The notes under the pieces: generated by a model
Seen by the model: the letters and a program-made list of their open reading frames with translations, nothing else
Databases searched by the model: none
What the model was told of the DNA's origin: nothing
Shown: piece after piece, positions 23,467 through 35,291 of the stretch
Numbering within the stretch: position 1 is the stretch's first letter
Layout of the letters: every line of letters starts with the position of its first letter
Assembly (NCBI GenBank): GCA_020205615.1
Contig: JAINUW010000697.1
Span: 496,001 to 560,000 of the forward strand
Length of the DNA: 64,000 nt
Direction: 5' to 3'
From: Panax quinquefolius
Taxonomy: Eukaryota > Streptophyta > Magnoliopsida > Apiales > Araliaceae
Position numbers and translations under genes: made by a program

Positions 23467-24265
23467 TGTCGACGTTGGGATTTTTGGATGTTCCTTTCCG
23501 TTACTTGTTCTTTGGTGTTCTCATTTTGGGTGAGATTTGTTTGAAAAAACAAGTTAAAAAGGTCCGACATGTATAATGTCGACGATGGACTGTTAAGAGT
23601 TGCCAGTTGGTTTTTTAAATGGTTGTACCAACACAACCGAGAAAAGGTTTGCACATTGACCCAATGATGTGACACTACTAAAGCGAATTCGAAATGAAAC
23701 CGAGATTCATTAGGGTCAGGGGACTTGGTTATCTTGGGGGAAGGTGTTAGGCACCCAGACATCCGTGTTACCACGATGACCGCCTCTTTTCAAGAAACTA
23801 TTATCTGAATGTGTGTGTGTAGGTCAATGTGCAGTTATTTGGAAGTAGTGCGAGGCCTCGTTCGAACCTATATCCGCAGGGTTTGAATTTATGTAAAAAA
23901 TTCAGTTTTTAGCAAGATATAGTAATGATGTTTTAGAAAAAGGTTTTTCAAACCCTGATGATCAATAGTACTTGAGACCTTTTACACTCCCATTTTATTA
24001 AGTGTTCATCTTGATTGATTTTATTTGACAGATGAGAGGCATCCGTACGAAAAAAATGTACAAAATAATGTCGACTTCCTCATGGGTATGGAAACCATCT
24101 GAGGAAATTCAGACACCGTAGAATAATTTACAAGCTGCTTGCAGCTGAAAATGTCCATCACGGGAACCGAATCTAGATTCAATAGGTTGAATCTGTGATC
24201 ACATGATTCCTAGGCGCACAAGATACCACAATTTGTATGAAATGAAAGCGTATATATATAAAAGG

Positions 24266-24320
<55 letters not shown>

Positions 24321-24533
24321 TATCACCAACCAAGAAGCACCTCCACAGGGGATCTAAAAAGTAAATAAAGTTGTAAAAAGCTATCAATCGCCACGGAGGA
24401 AACTCCAAAGTGACAAAACGTAAATAAAGTTATAAATACGACCAACCGCATACGAAGGAAACTCAAGCGGGACAAAATGTAAATAAAGGCAGAAGCGATC
24501 AAGCGCCACGTAAGAAAACTCGAGGCGGGGCGA

Positions 24534-24584
<51 letters not shown>

Positions 24585-24639
24585 CGATAGAACGCACGAG
24601 ATGTAAAATCGGGCTCATCGAATGCGAGTTCGACCACAG

Positions 24640-24703
<64 letters not shown>

Positions 24704-24765
24704 CGAATAAGCCGGATGTAAAATCTGGCTCATCGAACAAAGTTCTACCACAGTTATATATATAA

Positions 24766-24843
<78 letters not shown>

Positions 24844-24894
24844 AAAAGCTAATAAACAAATCGGATGTAAAATCTGGGCTCATATAATATAAGT

Positions 24895-24948
<54 letters not shown>

Positions 24949-25013
24949 TAAAGCATTAGGATGTAAAATCAAGCTCATCGATGCGAGTTTCGACACACGA
25001 TTAATATATATAA

Positions 25014-25051
<38 letters not shown>

Positions 25052-25153
25052 CAAACGCACTGCATAAAAGTTCAGGCTCATCGAACAAAGTTTGACACAC
25101 ATTTATATATATTAGCGTATAAACTTTATTCGATGAGTTTTGACTAAACTTGC

Positions 25154-25205
<52 letters not shown>

Positions 25206-25265
25206 GCAAATAAGCGCTCGGGCCAAAGTGCAGGCTCAATCGAGGCATAACTCTATAATGTTAGT

Positions 25266-25326
<61 letters not shown>

Positions 25327-26542
25327 GACTGAAATGAAACCACGGACCGAAGTCCGGGCAAAAGCAAGTAACACGACTCTCAACGTGTAGAAGGATGTGT
25401 GCAAAGATGAAGAAAAAGACTCTAAAGTGTGTTAGAAGGCTTACAGCTGACTGCTAAAGAAGACTTCTATATCTTTAGAGTGGGTAAACACTAACTTTTG
25501 TAGGTACAAAAGGGCTATATATGAGCTCATAGGTGTTTAAAAGGGGAAAGTACACTGTGTGGGGTGAGTGCAGAGCAAATTGGGCAGGGCTTCCTCGACT
25601 TTTTCTCTTGCAAAATGGGCAGCCCAAGCCCTCTATTTATAGGCATTTTAGCCGCAGGTGTACCAGAGGCAACCAGAGTGGGCCCGGGTTTTTTCAGGTT
25701 GGGTCGTCTTGAAGTACGTGCACTCAGGTACTGTAATGTCTACTCGAACTTTTAGAAGTGCAATCCGGGCATCCGTTTGAGGTATACAGGACCTATTTCG
25801 AACCGCTGTTGTCAAGATTTGTACGATGGCATGGGATTAGAGTTTGTACGAAGTCATTGAAGATGGGACGATGCCCTCCGGTCTTCAAGCTTCAACTTTC
25901 ATCCGTTACCCCGCATACTAGTCACTCGGGATTGGTTAGTCTTGTGGGCCATTGTTGCGTAGAGACGTGACGTGGCATCGTGTTGACGAGATGACGATGT
26001 TGCCCCCTCACCGTTGTTATCATTTGGATTAAGGCGATGAAGCGAGGCGTTGCTTTAGACTTCATTTGAGACGGGACTTCTACGCAATTGTTGAAGGTCC
26101 TCATTGTCACCTTTGAGGTGTGCCTATCTTTCTGATGTTATTGCTGGGTTGGTGCAGTGTATCTCATTGTGAGCGTCGAGATTAAAGCTGGTCGCATTTG
26201 AAATAAGCATTTTCGGGGATATCATCGAAACTGCATCCCTTGGGGTTATCACCAAGGTTGGTGGCTATTCCCATTGTTGGGACTGAGACTGGAAACCTCG
26301 AAGTTATCTCCGAGATTAATCGGTCTTTTCCGGTGTGTGTTCCGGTATTGGATCTGCATGCCTCGGGGTTACATCCGAGGTTGGAACTGTTACTCCCAGA
26401 GTGTGATCTGGAGTTGATGCTGAACTTCCGGTAGTATCCGGTATGGATTTAGATTATCTTTCAGGGTTCCCTCTCAAAAGACGAATCTGTCCTCCTGCAA
26501 TGTTAGTGGTGATGAGTACTGAGAAAATTTTGAGTGTCTACT
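23467..26542 (-). repeat. 3' LTR of Tat copy 2
   Basis: It starts TGTCGACGTTGGGATTTTT on the plus strand and ends TGAGTGTCTACT, where the last base differs from the 5' LTR (TCTACA). It is longer than its partner, mainly because of longer (TA)n blocks at 24240-25322. Open frames in it are chance. Confidence 0.92.
24240..25322. repeat. (TA)n/spacer blocks in 3' LTR of copy 2
   Basis: About eight (TA)n tracts of 30-80 bp are separated by GGATGTAAAATC ... GCTCATCGAA-type spacers. These are preceded by four copies of a 60-65 bp unit (CGCCACGGAGGAAACTC ... GTAAATAAAG). Apparent Tyr-Ile proteins here are translations of (TA)n. Confidence 0.92.
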
Positions 26543-26558
26543 GAGATGCCCCTCTTTA
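26543..26558 (-). promoter_or_regulatory. Polypurine tract of Tat copy 2
   Basis: The minus strand reads AAAGAGGGGCATCTC next to the 3' LTR, the expected site and composition for the plus-strand primer of a Tat element. Confidence 0.8.
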
Positions 26559-28463
26559 TCATACTCATGCATGGCGATGCATGGGTAGGATAAAGAATCC
26601 TAGACACTTGAAACGTAACAAGACAAAAGTGGTATTATGGGTAGCAAAATGATGCAAATGTATGAGGCATGTGTACGGGGTTGTAGCCCAACATGCTGGG
26701 GATGATTGCTGGATCCTTGTTGCTACAACTGGGGATTTGCAATGTTGACCAGATTTGATGTGTAAGCTGAATCTATTAGGATGTTGATGTTGGAGTTATC
26801 ACCAAATTCTTGTGTTCTTGATAACGACTTGATCCCGAAGAGGTACCTCTTATGTGCAAGATATTTGTGTGGATAAAGCTTGATCTGTTTGAGGATGTGT
26901 ATAACATATTCCGTCATCTATCCTCTGTGATAACATTGACCTTTCCTGGTTGGTATTGCCAGGATATATCAAGATTCTGTTGGATTTACTGCCAAAAACA
27001 AATGCTGTCAGGGATGCCTGACCTTTGTTGATGTGTACCTCACCGACATATGAATCAATGGCTGGAAAATCCTGTAGGATATACTGTCAAGGCTGCTTGA
27101 CCTTCGCTGACGTGTGAATCAACGACTGAGACTCTGTGAGTAGATCGTCAAGGTTGCTTGACCTTCGTTGACGTGTGAATCAACGAAACATTACGTTGTG
27201 ACCCCTGCCGGGGATCCGCTGGGGGAATATGAAGTAATCGAGCATGAAATCCTCAAATAGCTCTAGAGCTCTGATAGGTTTAATCGTTATCGATTGAGAT
27301 AACATTAAGGTTGCTTGACCTTCATTGATAGGTGTGCCAACGGATGAGCATGCGTTGTAACCCCCGCCGGGGATATACATTGTAACCCCCATTGGGGACT
27401 CACGTAGGGTAATGACCTGGAGTCGACGGCATTGGACCTATATAAGGTATTACCGTATGCGATTCGTGACAACTGAGGTCATCGATAGGGTATACCTTGT
27501 GTTCAGGTAACTACCAATGAGTGATGTACAGATTCAAAGTCTCATCTGAGAAGACCAGGATTGTATGTTGTTTTGCTCAATCGCGTGGCATTTTTATTCC
27601 TGATTTGACCTTTCTAGTCTGTAAGAACTCATTTGCAACTCAAACTGGACCGAAATTTGGAGGGTGGGGCCCACATAGGAGAGTGCCACGAGGTGCACTT
27701 CTTGTAGTCCTTGAGGTGAGCTTGCGGCCAACCGTGGATGATAAAATCCAGCAGGTTGGTCTCACAAGTCATTTTCAGCTTTGCGCACAAAGAGAAATCC
27801 GTGAGCCTCCTTGGATCTGCTTTGAGTTAAGGCTATTTTACGCAAAATTCATCCACAAGTACAAGTGTTCTACACTATCCTGGTAATGTATGCATGTATT
27901 TTTTTTCCAGTTTCTATCCGTTGGATTGTGAGTTATCGCACGAAATGCATCTAAACACATAGTAGTGATTATGTATGCACAAATGACTTGATAAAAAATA
28001 TTCAACATAGTAAATGTTAGTATTAAACAATGTTGAACATAATGATTCGAAAAAATTTGACTATTCAGACAGTCAAATTGGCACCCTTTTCTGCTATTTT
28101 TTGTCCTATTTGAGGTCCAATGAGCACAAGGTAGCAAGGCAAAGTACTCCTAGTATTGAGGTTGGCCTTATGCACGATGATTTTAATTTTTAATGCATAT
28201 ATTATGTATATGACTTTGGGGCAGGTGTGCTACTGAATGGCCACCTAGACATGCCTATGTGCATGTGGATAATCCTATTTTCAAAGGGGACTATAGCAAA
28301 AATTTTCCAAATGTAGGCATTGGGTAGTCATGCATTTTAACTCTATTATATGTTAAAGTAAATGCATGCATGCATATAGTCATAAATGCATTTTTAAAAA
28401 GCTCCAGGTAAGGAAATACCACACCCTTTCTGAGGTGATTTGGAGACTTGTTGTCCAGATATT
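26559..28463 (-). other. 3' untranslated region of Tat copy 2, proximal part
   Basis: No element gene is visible. It contains the short tandem repeats at 27000-27400. At 27521-27886 there is a plus-strand open frame of 121 codons that I do not recognise (it includes NSFATQTGPKFGGWGPHRR). 27900-28460 is AT-rich with a GCATGCATGCAT run near 28363 and nothing identifiable. Confidence 0.6.
27000..27400. repeat. Degenerate tandem repeats in Tat 3' UTR
   Basis: Units built around (A/T)CAAGGTTGCTTGACCTTCG followed by TTGACGTGTGAATCAACG occur near 27005, 27087, 27146 and 27307. A second family, GTAACCCC(C/T)(A/G)(C/T)(C/T)GGGGA, lies at about 27200-27400. Such arrays are known from the 3' regions of Tat elements. 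Confidence 0.75.
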
Positions 28464-30353
28464 ATGGATCCGGATAAGCCGAGTAGTTCCTATAAGACTA
28501 CTTCTGGCGTACGACGGAGGGCTTTCGAAGTGCCTCGTCCTCGTTCTGTCAGATAGCCTCATCGGTTGGTGGAGGCCGTGATTCGTCCGGTCCGGGTAGA
28601 TGTGCCAGACGTTGAGGACGAGGAGGCGGATATTCAGATTGAGGATCCCGCTCCTGCTGCACATGTCCCTCGTAGAGAGCTCCCGAGCATTCAGGTGGCA
28701 AACCCAGAGTTGCTGGGTGATTTGAGCAGACATCCATCGATGTACTTGCATGCTAACGAGGTATGACGTTAGAATTTGATCTTCCTTCTTTCCTATTGAT
28801 GAGGATTAAAGGGTTTTGATTTTGATCTACATTTCATGCAGGTTCCTGGTTTTACACAGCCTCGAGGGAACTGGTTTAGTATTCACTCCATGTACCAGGC
28901 ACTTCATCCTGACTATAGAGCAGTAGTGCATGAGTGGGGATTTGGGGCATTCTTCTCTATCCTTCCCCATCGTTGTCCCTGGGGTTACCTCAGGGCATTA
29001 TCTGAGCGATGGTTTCACAGGTATGGAGTTTGGAGGGGAGCCAGTGCCTTGCATGGCGAATATTACCCCTACTGCCGTCCGATCTTTATTAGGAGTTCCA
29101 GCGGAGGCGCTCAAAGTTAGGACTATCCGTTCAAGTCCTTTGAGCGTAGATGCTATGAGTGGGCTTTTGAGTGAGCCCATGCCTGATGATGTCAGAATCA
29201 GGGATCGCGTTCTGCGGCGATTGTTCCTGATGATCATTTGAGGCTGCTTCATAGCAGATAACTCTTCTACGGTATCCTTTGCTTTGATCAGGGCCGCACG
29301 TGATGTGGACCATATTGGAGAATAGGATTGGGGCTCTTACACCTTTGCCTATTTCCTTCGGGGCATGTGCATGCGCTCACAGGGTTTGACCGAGGCTTGG
29401 CTAGGATTTTACCCATTTCTGCTGGTGAGTATTTTTCTTGTCTTTTCCCATTCATAGGTTAAGAGTGTTTACTGATAGCAGATGTTTTGACATTATGTTG
29501 GCAGTTTTGGGCCTACAAGAGGCTCCCATGTTTGCATCCTGTGAGTGTGTTAGGTTTAGATACCTATCCACGAGGACAACGATGGTACCTAACTATTTTC
29601 TTGGGAGGTCCACAGTGGTGAGGGATTCACTCTTTGTCGTATCTTGTTGGAGTTCTTGACGGTGGTACCATTACATTGATTCCCTATTCAGGGGAACATT
29701 TGACCATCGGCTTTGAGAATGGACACCCGATTGGAGTCGAGTATTTGATTTCCACCAGGAGAGTTCCTCTCTTCACAGATGGAGGCTGGAAGCTCTATTT
29801 AGAAGAGCGTGCTATTAGGAGCACCATAAGGGAGATCCATATACCGATCTTGCCTCCTGTTAGGCGTCATTGGCCCGTATCACAGTCACCCATCACTGAT
29901 ATCCCATTGTTGGGGGTTAAAAGTTTTGCATTATCAGAGAGTTCATGTACTCAGAAGACGTTCCAGCGGTGGTGGTCCCCTTGCACTATTGAAGCCCAGT
30001 CCCGCGGCACACAGTTTATGGGGGATATGGTTCCAGGATCCTTGATGATGACGGATTGGGTAGCTTCTGTCCGAGCTCCGACTCATATGACCCAGATTGA
30101 TAGCTTGACCCGGCAGTTGGATCAGGCACATATATTTATCCGGCATTTGGGCAGAGATCCAGCAGAGGTGGATTCATTTGTTCCTTCCAGTTCAGGCGCT
30201 GGCCCCTCAGACGACCCATTTGGTTTTGCTGGTATAGATCCTCCTCTTTATAGGCTTGATATCCCTGTTGATAGAGATCCAGTGACTCAGGAGGAGTTAC
30301 ATCAGGTGGTCAGGATTGAGGACGTAGACATCGAGACCCTGGTTTTCTTCTAA
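28464..30353 (+). pseudogene. Antisense plant-mobile-domain-like gene in Tat element
   Basis: This gene is opposite in direction to the element, in the place where Tat relatives carry antisense ORFs. Exon 1 runs from ATG 28464 (MDPDKPSSSY) to 28760, with one TAG at 28554-28556. Intron 1 is 28761-28841 (GTATGA...ATGCAG, phase 0). Exon 2 opens VPGFTQPRGNWFS and continues VVHEWGFGAFFSI and LRALSERWFH; a frameshift near 29015 leads into GEPVPCMANITPTAVRSLLG. Intron 2 is 29425-29504 (GTGAGT...TTGGCAG). Exon 3 starts FWAYKRLPCL and ends at TAA 30351-30353. The tripartite pattern resembles plant mobile domain proteins. Several stops and frameshifts mean it is decayed. Native function is unknown. Confidence 0.68.
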
Positions 30354-30620
30354 TGTATATTCTCGTTATATCTTTTGATAGGCCTCTGTTTAGATATTGG
30401 GTGGTTGTTCCCCATTATCGCTATATCTTTTGATAGGCCTCTGTTAGTAGTAGGGTGGCTGTGCCCCATTTTCCTGTATTTGTAGCTGTATAGAGCTGAT
30501 GTATTAGATGATGATATACTTAGGAATGTATGCACCGTTTTTTCATTCCCTATATCATATTGCCATCCATTATCTGTTATGCATGTATCATGTTATGCAT
30601 ATGTATGTACGTCCGAGATA
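30354..30620 (+). other. Spacer between the two antisense genes
   Basis: Holds two 55 bp tandem copies of TATATCTTTTGATAGGCCTCTG (starting near 30367 and 30422), then AT-rich sequence. No gene is supported. Confidence 0.6.
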
Positions 30621-32424
30621 TATTGGCATTGACCTGGATGGTCTTATGACACTACCGCAGAGATTTCTTCTTGACGAGTTAGTCAGTATAGATCATACCC
30701 CACCGTCGATTGGTGGTATTGGGTATGTGATCGTGGTATGATAGCATGTCACCACCAAACACGGGGTATCAGTAGATCATTGTTAAGATACCATGACTTT
30801 ATTGCCTTTTAGGTTCCGCGAGGAATTTGTAGACAGATGCTTGAGCATTTAGCTACCAGATAAGGCGGTGTATTCCTATCCGGCACCCATGAGTTGACTC
30901 CTACTCTGGAGGAATATACACGTTTGACGATGCTGCCTTTAGACAGACCTTGCGTGCATCTAGCTTTGGGAGACATGAGTAGACGATTCATGACTCTCAT
31001 AGGATTTGCGGCAGTAGTAGCAAAGACTGGTGACATATAGCCACGTGATATCCCAGCATTTTCTGTACGACAGATTTGGCTCGGAGGTTAGCTACTCACG
31101 ACATTTCGGGGATTTCACCGCACCGGAGGACCATTGGTCTTTGGCCAGGGTCGATGTACTGTTGTTGTGAGTACTGTCGTATGTCTATATTCCATGATAT
31201 ATGGATGAGATAGACATAGGTGTCATCATGCCTGTGAGAGCTCTTAGAGAGGGTCATACCATTGTACCTATGATTGTAGCAGAGACCCTGCGGTCGGCAT
31301 CCTATTGTTGCACGTATCCTACAGGAGTGTTCACTAGGAGTTCGATCATGTTGTACGTGTGGTTTATGTCACACTTGAGACCGGTTGGTACCCTTAGACA
31401 GCATGGGTATTGGTTCACCCATGATGTAGCCATGTCATTCTCTTTTCAGCCATCGGAGTGTATAGATGCTCTATCTTGGTCCGCATTTTTTGCAGATATC
31501 AGAGATCCATTCTACATATTGTCGTGCTCGGGGCTTTGTTCATCATACAGCTTCATTACTCATGCTCCGGGCATGGACTTCCTCCCTCTGCCTGGTTTCA
31601 GGGGCGTGACTACTTATCACCCACTGGCTGTGATGTCACAGTTCGACCAGTTCTAGGATTTCCATCCTTTTGATGGGGCGAGAGGTCAACGTTCAGCTTC
31701 TCGATACCTCTATGCAGAGGACCGATCCCGTGTGTATGCTTGTTGGGATCAGCGTGAGATAACTTCTTTTTCTATTAGTCATCCGGGTAGTTCTGCAGAG
31801 TATTCTACATGGATGGAGACAGAGATTTTGTCGGCTGCAGCAGTATCTGCAGTACCGGATAACGAGTCAGACGATGCAGAGCCCTTGGAGGACATCGATA
31901 CCTACATCGAGGAGGAGCCCGCTGCTGGGTTGCCAGCATTTCTTCCGGATTCTCCTAGTACCCGATCTTGTTGTGATTCAAAGACTTTTCGACAACGATA
32001 CTTAGAGTAGAGTCTTCATCTGATGACCTTTGAGAGAGATCATGCTCGATCTATGATGTTGACTGCCCTTAAGGGGAGGGACGCAGCTCTATTAGAGAGA
32101 GACGAGGCATTAGCTCGTAGAGATGCCACTGTTGTTGAGCGGGATGAGGTTAGATCAGCCAGAGATACAGTGATAGTTGAGCGGGATAGTGCTATATCTG
32201 CCCGGGATGTAGCCATCACAGATAGTACTGCAGTGAGGTCCCTTACCACTGGCATGATCGCAGAGATGAACACATATATTGATGATCATATGGACACCAT
32301 GCAGATGGCTGCAGATCTTTTGGTTCGTGTGAATATTCTCGTACAGGAGACCACAACTTCACCTCCTTCCTCTGAGAGGGACGCCATGTTGGGCTCGTTA
32401 GCTCGCATATACTACGACTTGTAG
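30621..32424 (+). pseudogene. Antisense DUF7745-like gene with C-terminal heptad repeats
   Basis: From about 30815 one frame reads REEFVDRCLEHLA, then TPTLEEYTRLTMLPLDRP. After a frameshift near 31020 the frame runs continuously to TAG 32422-32424: FLYDRFGSEVSYSRHFGDF, WSLARVDVLLL, RALREGHTIVPMIVAETLRS, LYVWFMSHLRP and FLPLPGFRGVTTYHPLAV. This order fits the plant DUF7745 family (from memory). In-frame stops sit at 31168, 31195, 31654 and 32008; the last two are TAG where CAG is plausible. The tail (32085-32240) repeats a seven-residue xxERDxx unit about seven times, a likely coiled coil. CCTTTTAG at about 30804-30811 could be a 3' splice site. Confidence 0.62.
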
Positions 32425-33548
32425 ATGAGCTTGTATTTACACCTGCAGACTAAGCTTAGTCATTTTGTTATGTATCAGATTTACATTGTATATATATCAA
32501 ACAACATTATATATATGAGGAAATATATTTTGGATCACTTCCCTTTTAGATATGCCTTGCTATTTTGTTGATATTTTGCCTTTTGCTTGGGCTTGTGGTC
32601 TTGATGTATTACGAATTCCTCACGGGTGGATGGATGGACTTTGAGTTTTCTCGGATAGTTCGAGAATGGATCATCGATCTCTGCGTATCGCTACCATCTT
32701 TGGTGTCTTGGGACTGGTTTATGGATGGAAATGTGGAGAGGTGGGTGGCTTTGCTCTCTGAGATTGACCGCACCACAGATGGTTGCCAGTACTTCTATTT
32801 AGGAGAAGCCTAGTTAATTACATCTCTTATGGATTGGTGTTGCTCTTCAAGGTATGACTGCAACTTAGATGGTCGCCGAATCTCCTATTTGGGAGGAGTT
32901 CAGGTAATTCCATCTCTTTGGTCTGAAGCCGAATGAAATGTTGTGGATTGAAGGATGATCCCAGTAACAATTGACAATGGTTTATGTTTTGGTAGTGGGT
33001 GAGACTGAACCATGAATGGCTGCCTACGTACTCCTATTGAAGAGGAGATCAGGTCTGCGTATTTCTAAACTGGTGTAAGAGGTTCAACGCTGTATATGGC
33101 AGAAATGGTGTAGGAATGTTTTTGGTTATTTTTGTTTTTGTAAGGGTAGAAATGTTTTTGTTGTTTTTGTTTTATTGTGACCGGGCCATGTGACAGGGTT
33201 GCCTACGTACTCCTATTGAAGAGGAGATCAAGTCGACGTAGGTCAGAGTGCGAGATGAAAAGCGTAATCCCATGTGCAGGTCAGAGTGCGAGGAGGAGAA
33301 AGTTTAATCCTAGGTTGAGGATAAACGGCAGGTATGAGAAGTTTGATCCCAGTATGGGTAGCCAAACTGCAAGTGTGAGAGGTTCAATCCACGGTTGGAT
33401 GACCTAAGTTGTAGGAACGCAAAGGATAGCCAGGCTACTGGCTTGAAATGTATGTTTCCCTGAGGGTCAAAGTGTAGGAAGGTTGTAGGTGGTAAAGGGT
33501 TAAAGAACCGGAATGACTGATGATTCTACATCCGGATGTTTGCGAATT
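32425..33548. repeat. Repeat-rich non-coding region beyond Tat integrase
   Basis: Contains two near-identical pieces of GCCTACGTACTCCTATTGAA (33022 and 33202) and looser repeats of GGTTGCC / GGTCGCC ... CTATTT(A/G)GGAG at 32780-32900. Further on are variants of GAGAGGTTCAATCC / GAAGTTTGATCCC (33060-33400). It lies between pol and the antisense genes. No conserved reading frame was found. Confidence 0.6.
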
Positions 33549-34724
33549 ACTTCAGACATAATACCATTTCACGACGTCTGAGTTGATGAGTTGTGGAAAT
33601 TCATCATCGTCCACTTCTTGCAATCTGAGAGCGCCTCCTGTCAATACTTCCTTGACAATAAACGGGCCTTCCCAGTTAGGAGCGAATTTTCCTTTAGCCT
33701 GATCTTGGTTGTCAAGAATCTTCTTCAAAACCAAGTCATGTTGTTTAAACTACTGTAGCCGGACTTTTTTGTTGTAGGATCTGGCGATCCTTTGCTGATA
33801 TAACTGACCATGGAAGATAGTCGCGGTTCGCCTTTTGTCTATTAGAGACAATTGGTGATACCTATCTTATACCCATTGGTCTTCATCCGGTGGCGTTTAT
33901 CAACACTTCGGAGGATTCCATTTCAACTTCTACTGAGAGTCTTGCTTCCATCCTATAGGTTAAAGCGTGGGGGTTGCCCGGTGGAAGTGCGCATTGAGTT
34001 TACGTAGGCTAATGAGTAAGAGGCGATAGGTCGTGCCAATCTTTGTGGTTGGCGGACATCTTTGGATAATCTTCTTGATGTTTTTTGTTAGCCGCTTCAA
34101 CAACATCGTTCATCTTCGGACGATAGATGACAGAGTTAAGATGTTTGATGTGGAATTTACTGCATAATTCCTCCATCATTTTGTTGTTGAGGTTTTTGGC
34201 ATTGTCTGACACAATCACCTCTGGTTGTCCATATCGACAAACGACATTGTTTCTAATGAAAGCAATGATGACTTCTTTAGTAACCCTGGGGAAGGAGGCT
34301 GCTTCTACCCACTTGGTGAAGTAGTCGATCATGGTGAAGTAGTCGATCATGGTGAAGATAAATCGATGACCATTACTGGCTTTAGGCTCAATGGGCCCGA
34401 TAACGTCCATTCCCCACATTGAGAAGGCCCAAGGTGAACTCATATTGTGGAGTTCCCGTAGAGGGGCGTGTATAGTATTCCCATGAATCTGGCACTGATA
34501 GCATTCCCATGAATCTGGCAGTCAGCTTTTAGAGATAGCCAGTAATGTCCCGTCCTGAGGACTTTCTTGACAAGGAGGGGGCCATTCATGTGGGGGCCAC
34601 AGACTCTGCCATGGATTTCATCCATAAGCCTTTGGGCTTGATCTTTGTCTAAACATCTGAGGAGACCTAGTCCTGCATCTCTTTTGTAGAGCGCATCTCC
34701 ACTCTGGTAGAACTTCATAGCAAG
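33549..34724 (-). pseudogene. Tat integrase (copy 2)
   Basis: The core (34009-34443) shows all three catalytic positions: Asp in WGMDVIGPI, Asp in IVSDNAKN and Glu in NDVVEAANKKHQED. The C-terminal part (33552-33734) has the NWEGPFIVKEVLTGGALRL GPF-type module and ends the pol frame. Damage includes an 18 bp in-frame duplication that repeats TMIDYF (34321-34356). A small rearrangement at 34477-34520 repeats ATTCCCATGAATCTGGCA and deletes the Cys pair of the zinc-binding domain. Frame breaks occur near 34020 and 33740. The TGA at 34725-34727 is shared with copy 1. Confidence 0.88.
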
Positions 34725-35291
34725 TCAATGGATCCGCCTTTTCTCAGTCGGGCTCACCTCAGCGGGTGTCAATCCATCTCATAGATATTCCTTGATATGC
34801 TGATACCAAGGATGCTGGATGGGAGGTAGCTCATTCGATACTTCTCCAACGTAATTCCCATTGGTTGGAGCCTTATGCAGGGAGATCGCGACGCTCGACA
34901 AGTGTTCCTTGTCTGATATGCGAATCAAGGAGGCCAAAGTTGTTAATGCGTCCGCAAAGTCATTTCTATTACGAGGAATGTGTAGAAAGGAGATTTCTTC
35001 GAACTACAAAACCATCTGTAAAGCCTGCCAATGGTAAGGCAGCAAATGTAATTCCTTGGTTTGATAGATTAGGTGGATTATGTCGATTACCGACTCGAAT
35101 CTCTAAGGATTATTAGCACTTTGATGCCCATTGAATGGGCAAGTTTTGCCCCATGAGGCGACCTTCATACTCGGTCGTATTGTTGGTGCCGCCAAATTTG
35201 TAACAATGACAACGGATACTACTCCCCGTGCGGATACTAGAAGCTGCTCGGCTCCAGAACCTTCCATATTAATGACTCCATCAAAATACAT
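34725..35291 (-). pseudogene. Second RNase H domain, frameshifted (copy 2)
   Basis: This matches the intact domain of copy 1 at 543-1115 but has several indels. MYFDGVINMEG opens at 35291, and the frame is lost within about 20 residues. Later pieces are recoverable only by comparison with copy 1. The 34728-35100 part retains ALxTLASLIR-like and hydrophobic sequence in shifting frames. It is inactive. Confidence 0.8.

Noticed and set aside
24323..25226. Long open frames rich in Tyr-Ile repeats (also at 8357-9078, 42368-42991, 59861-60183)
   Set aside because: They are translations of (TA)n microsatellites within Tat LTRs and change with tract length between LTR copies.
28380..28751. Minus-strand frame of 123 codons over exon 1 of the antisense gene
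   Set aside because: It lies opposite the plus-strand exon with the mobile-domain start and has no familiar sequence; probably a shadow.
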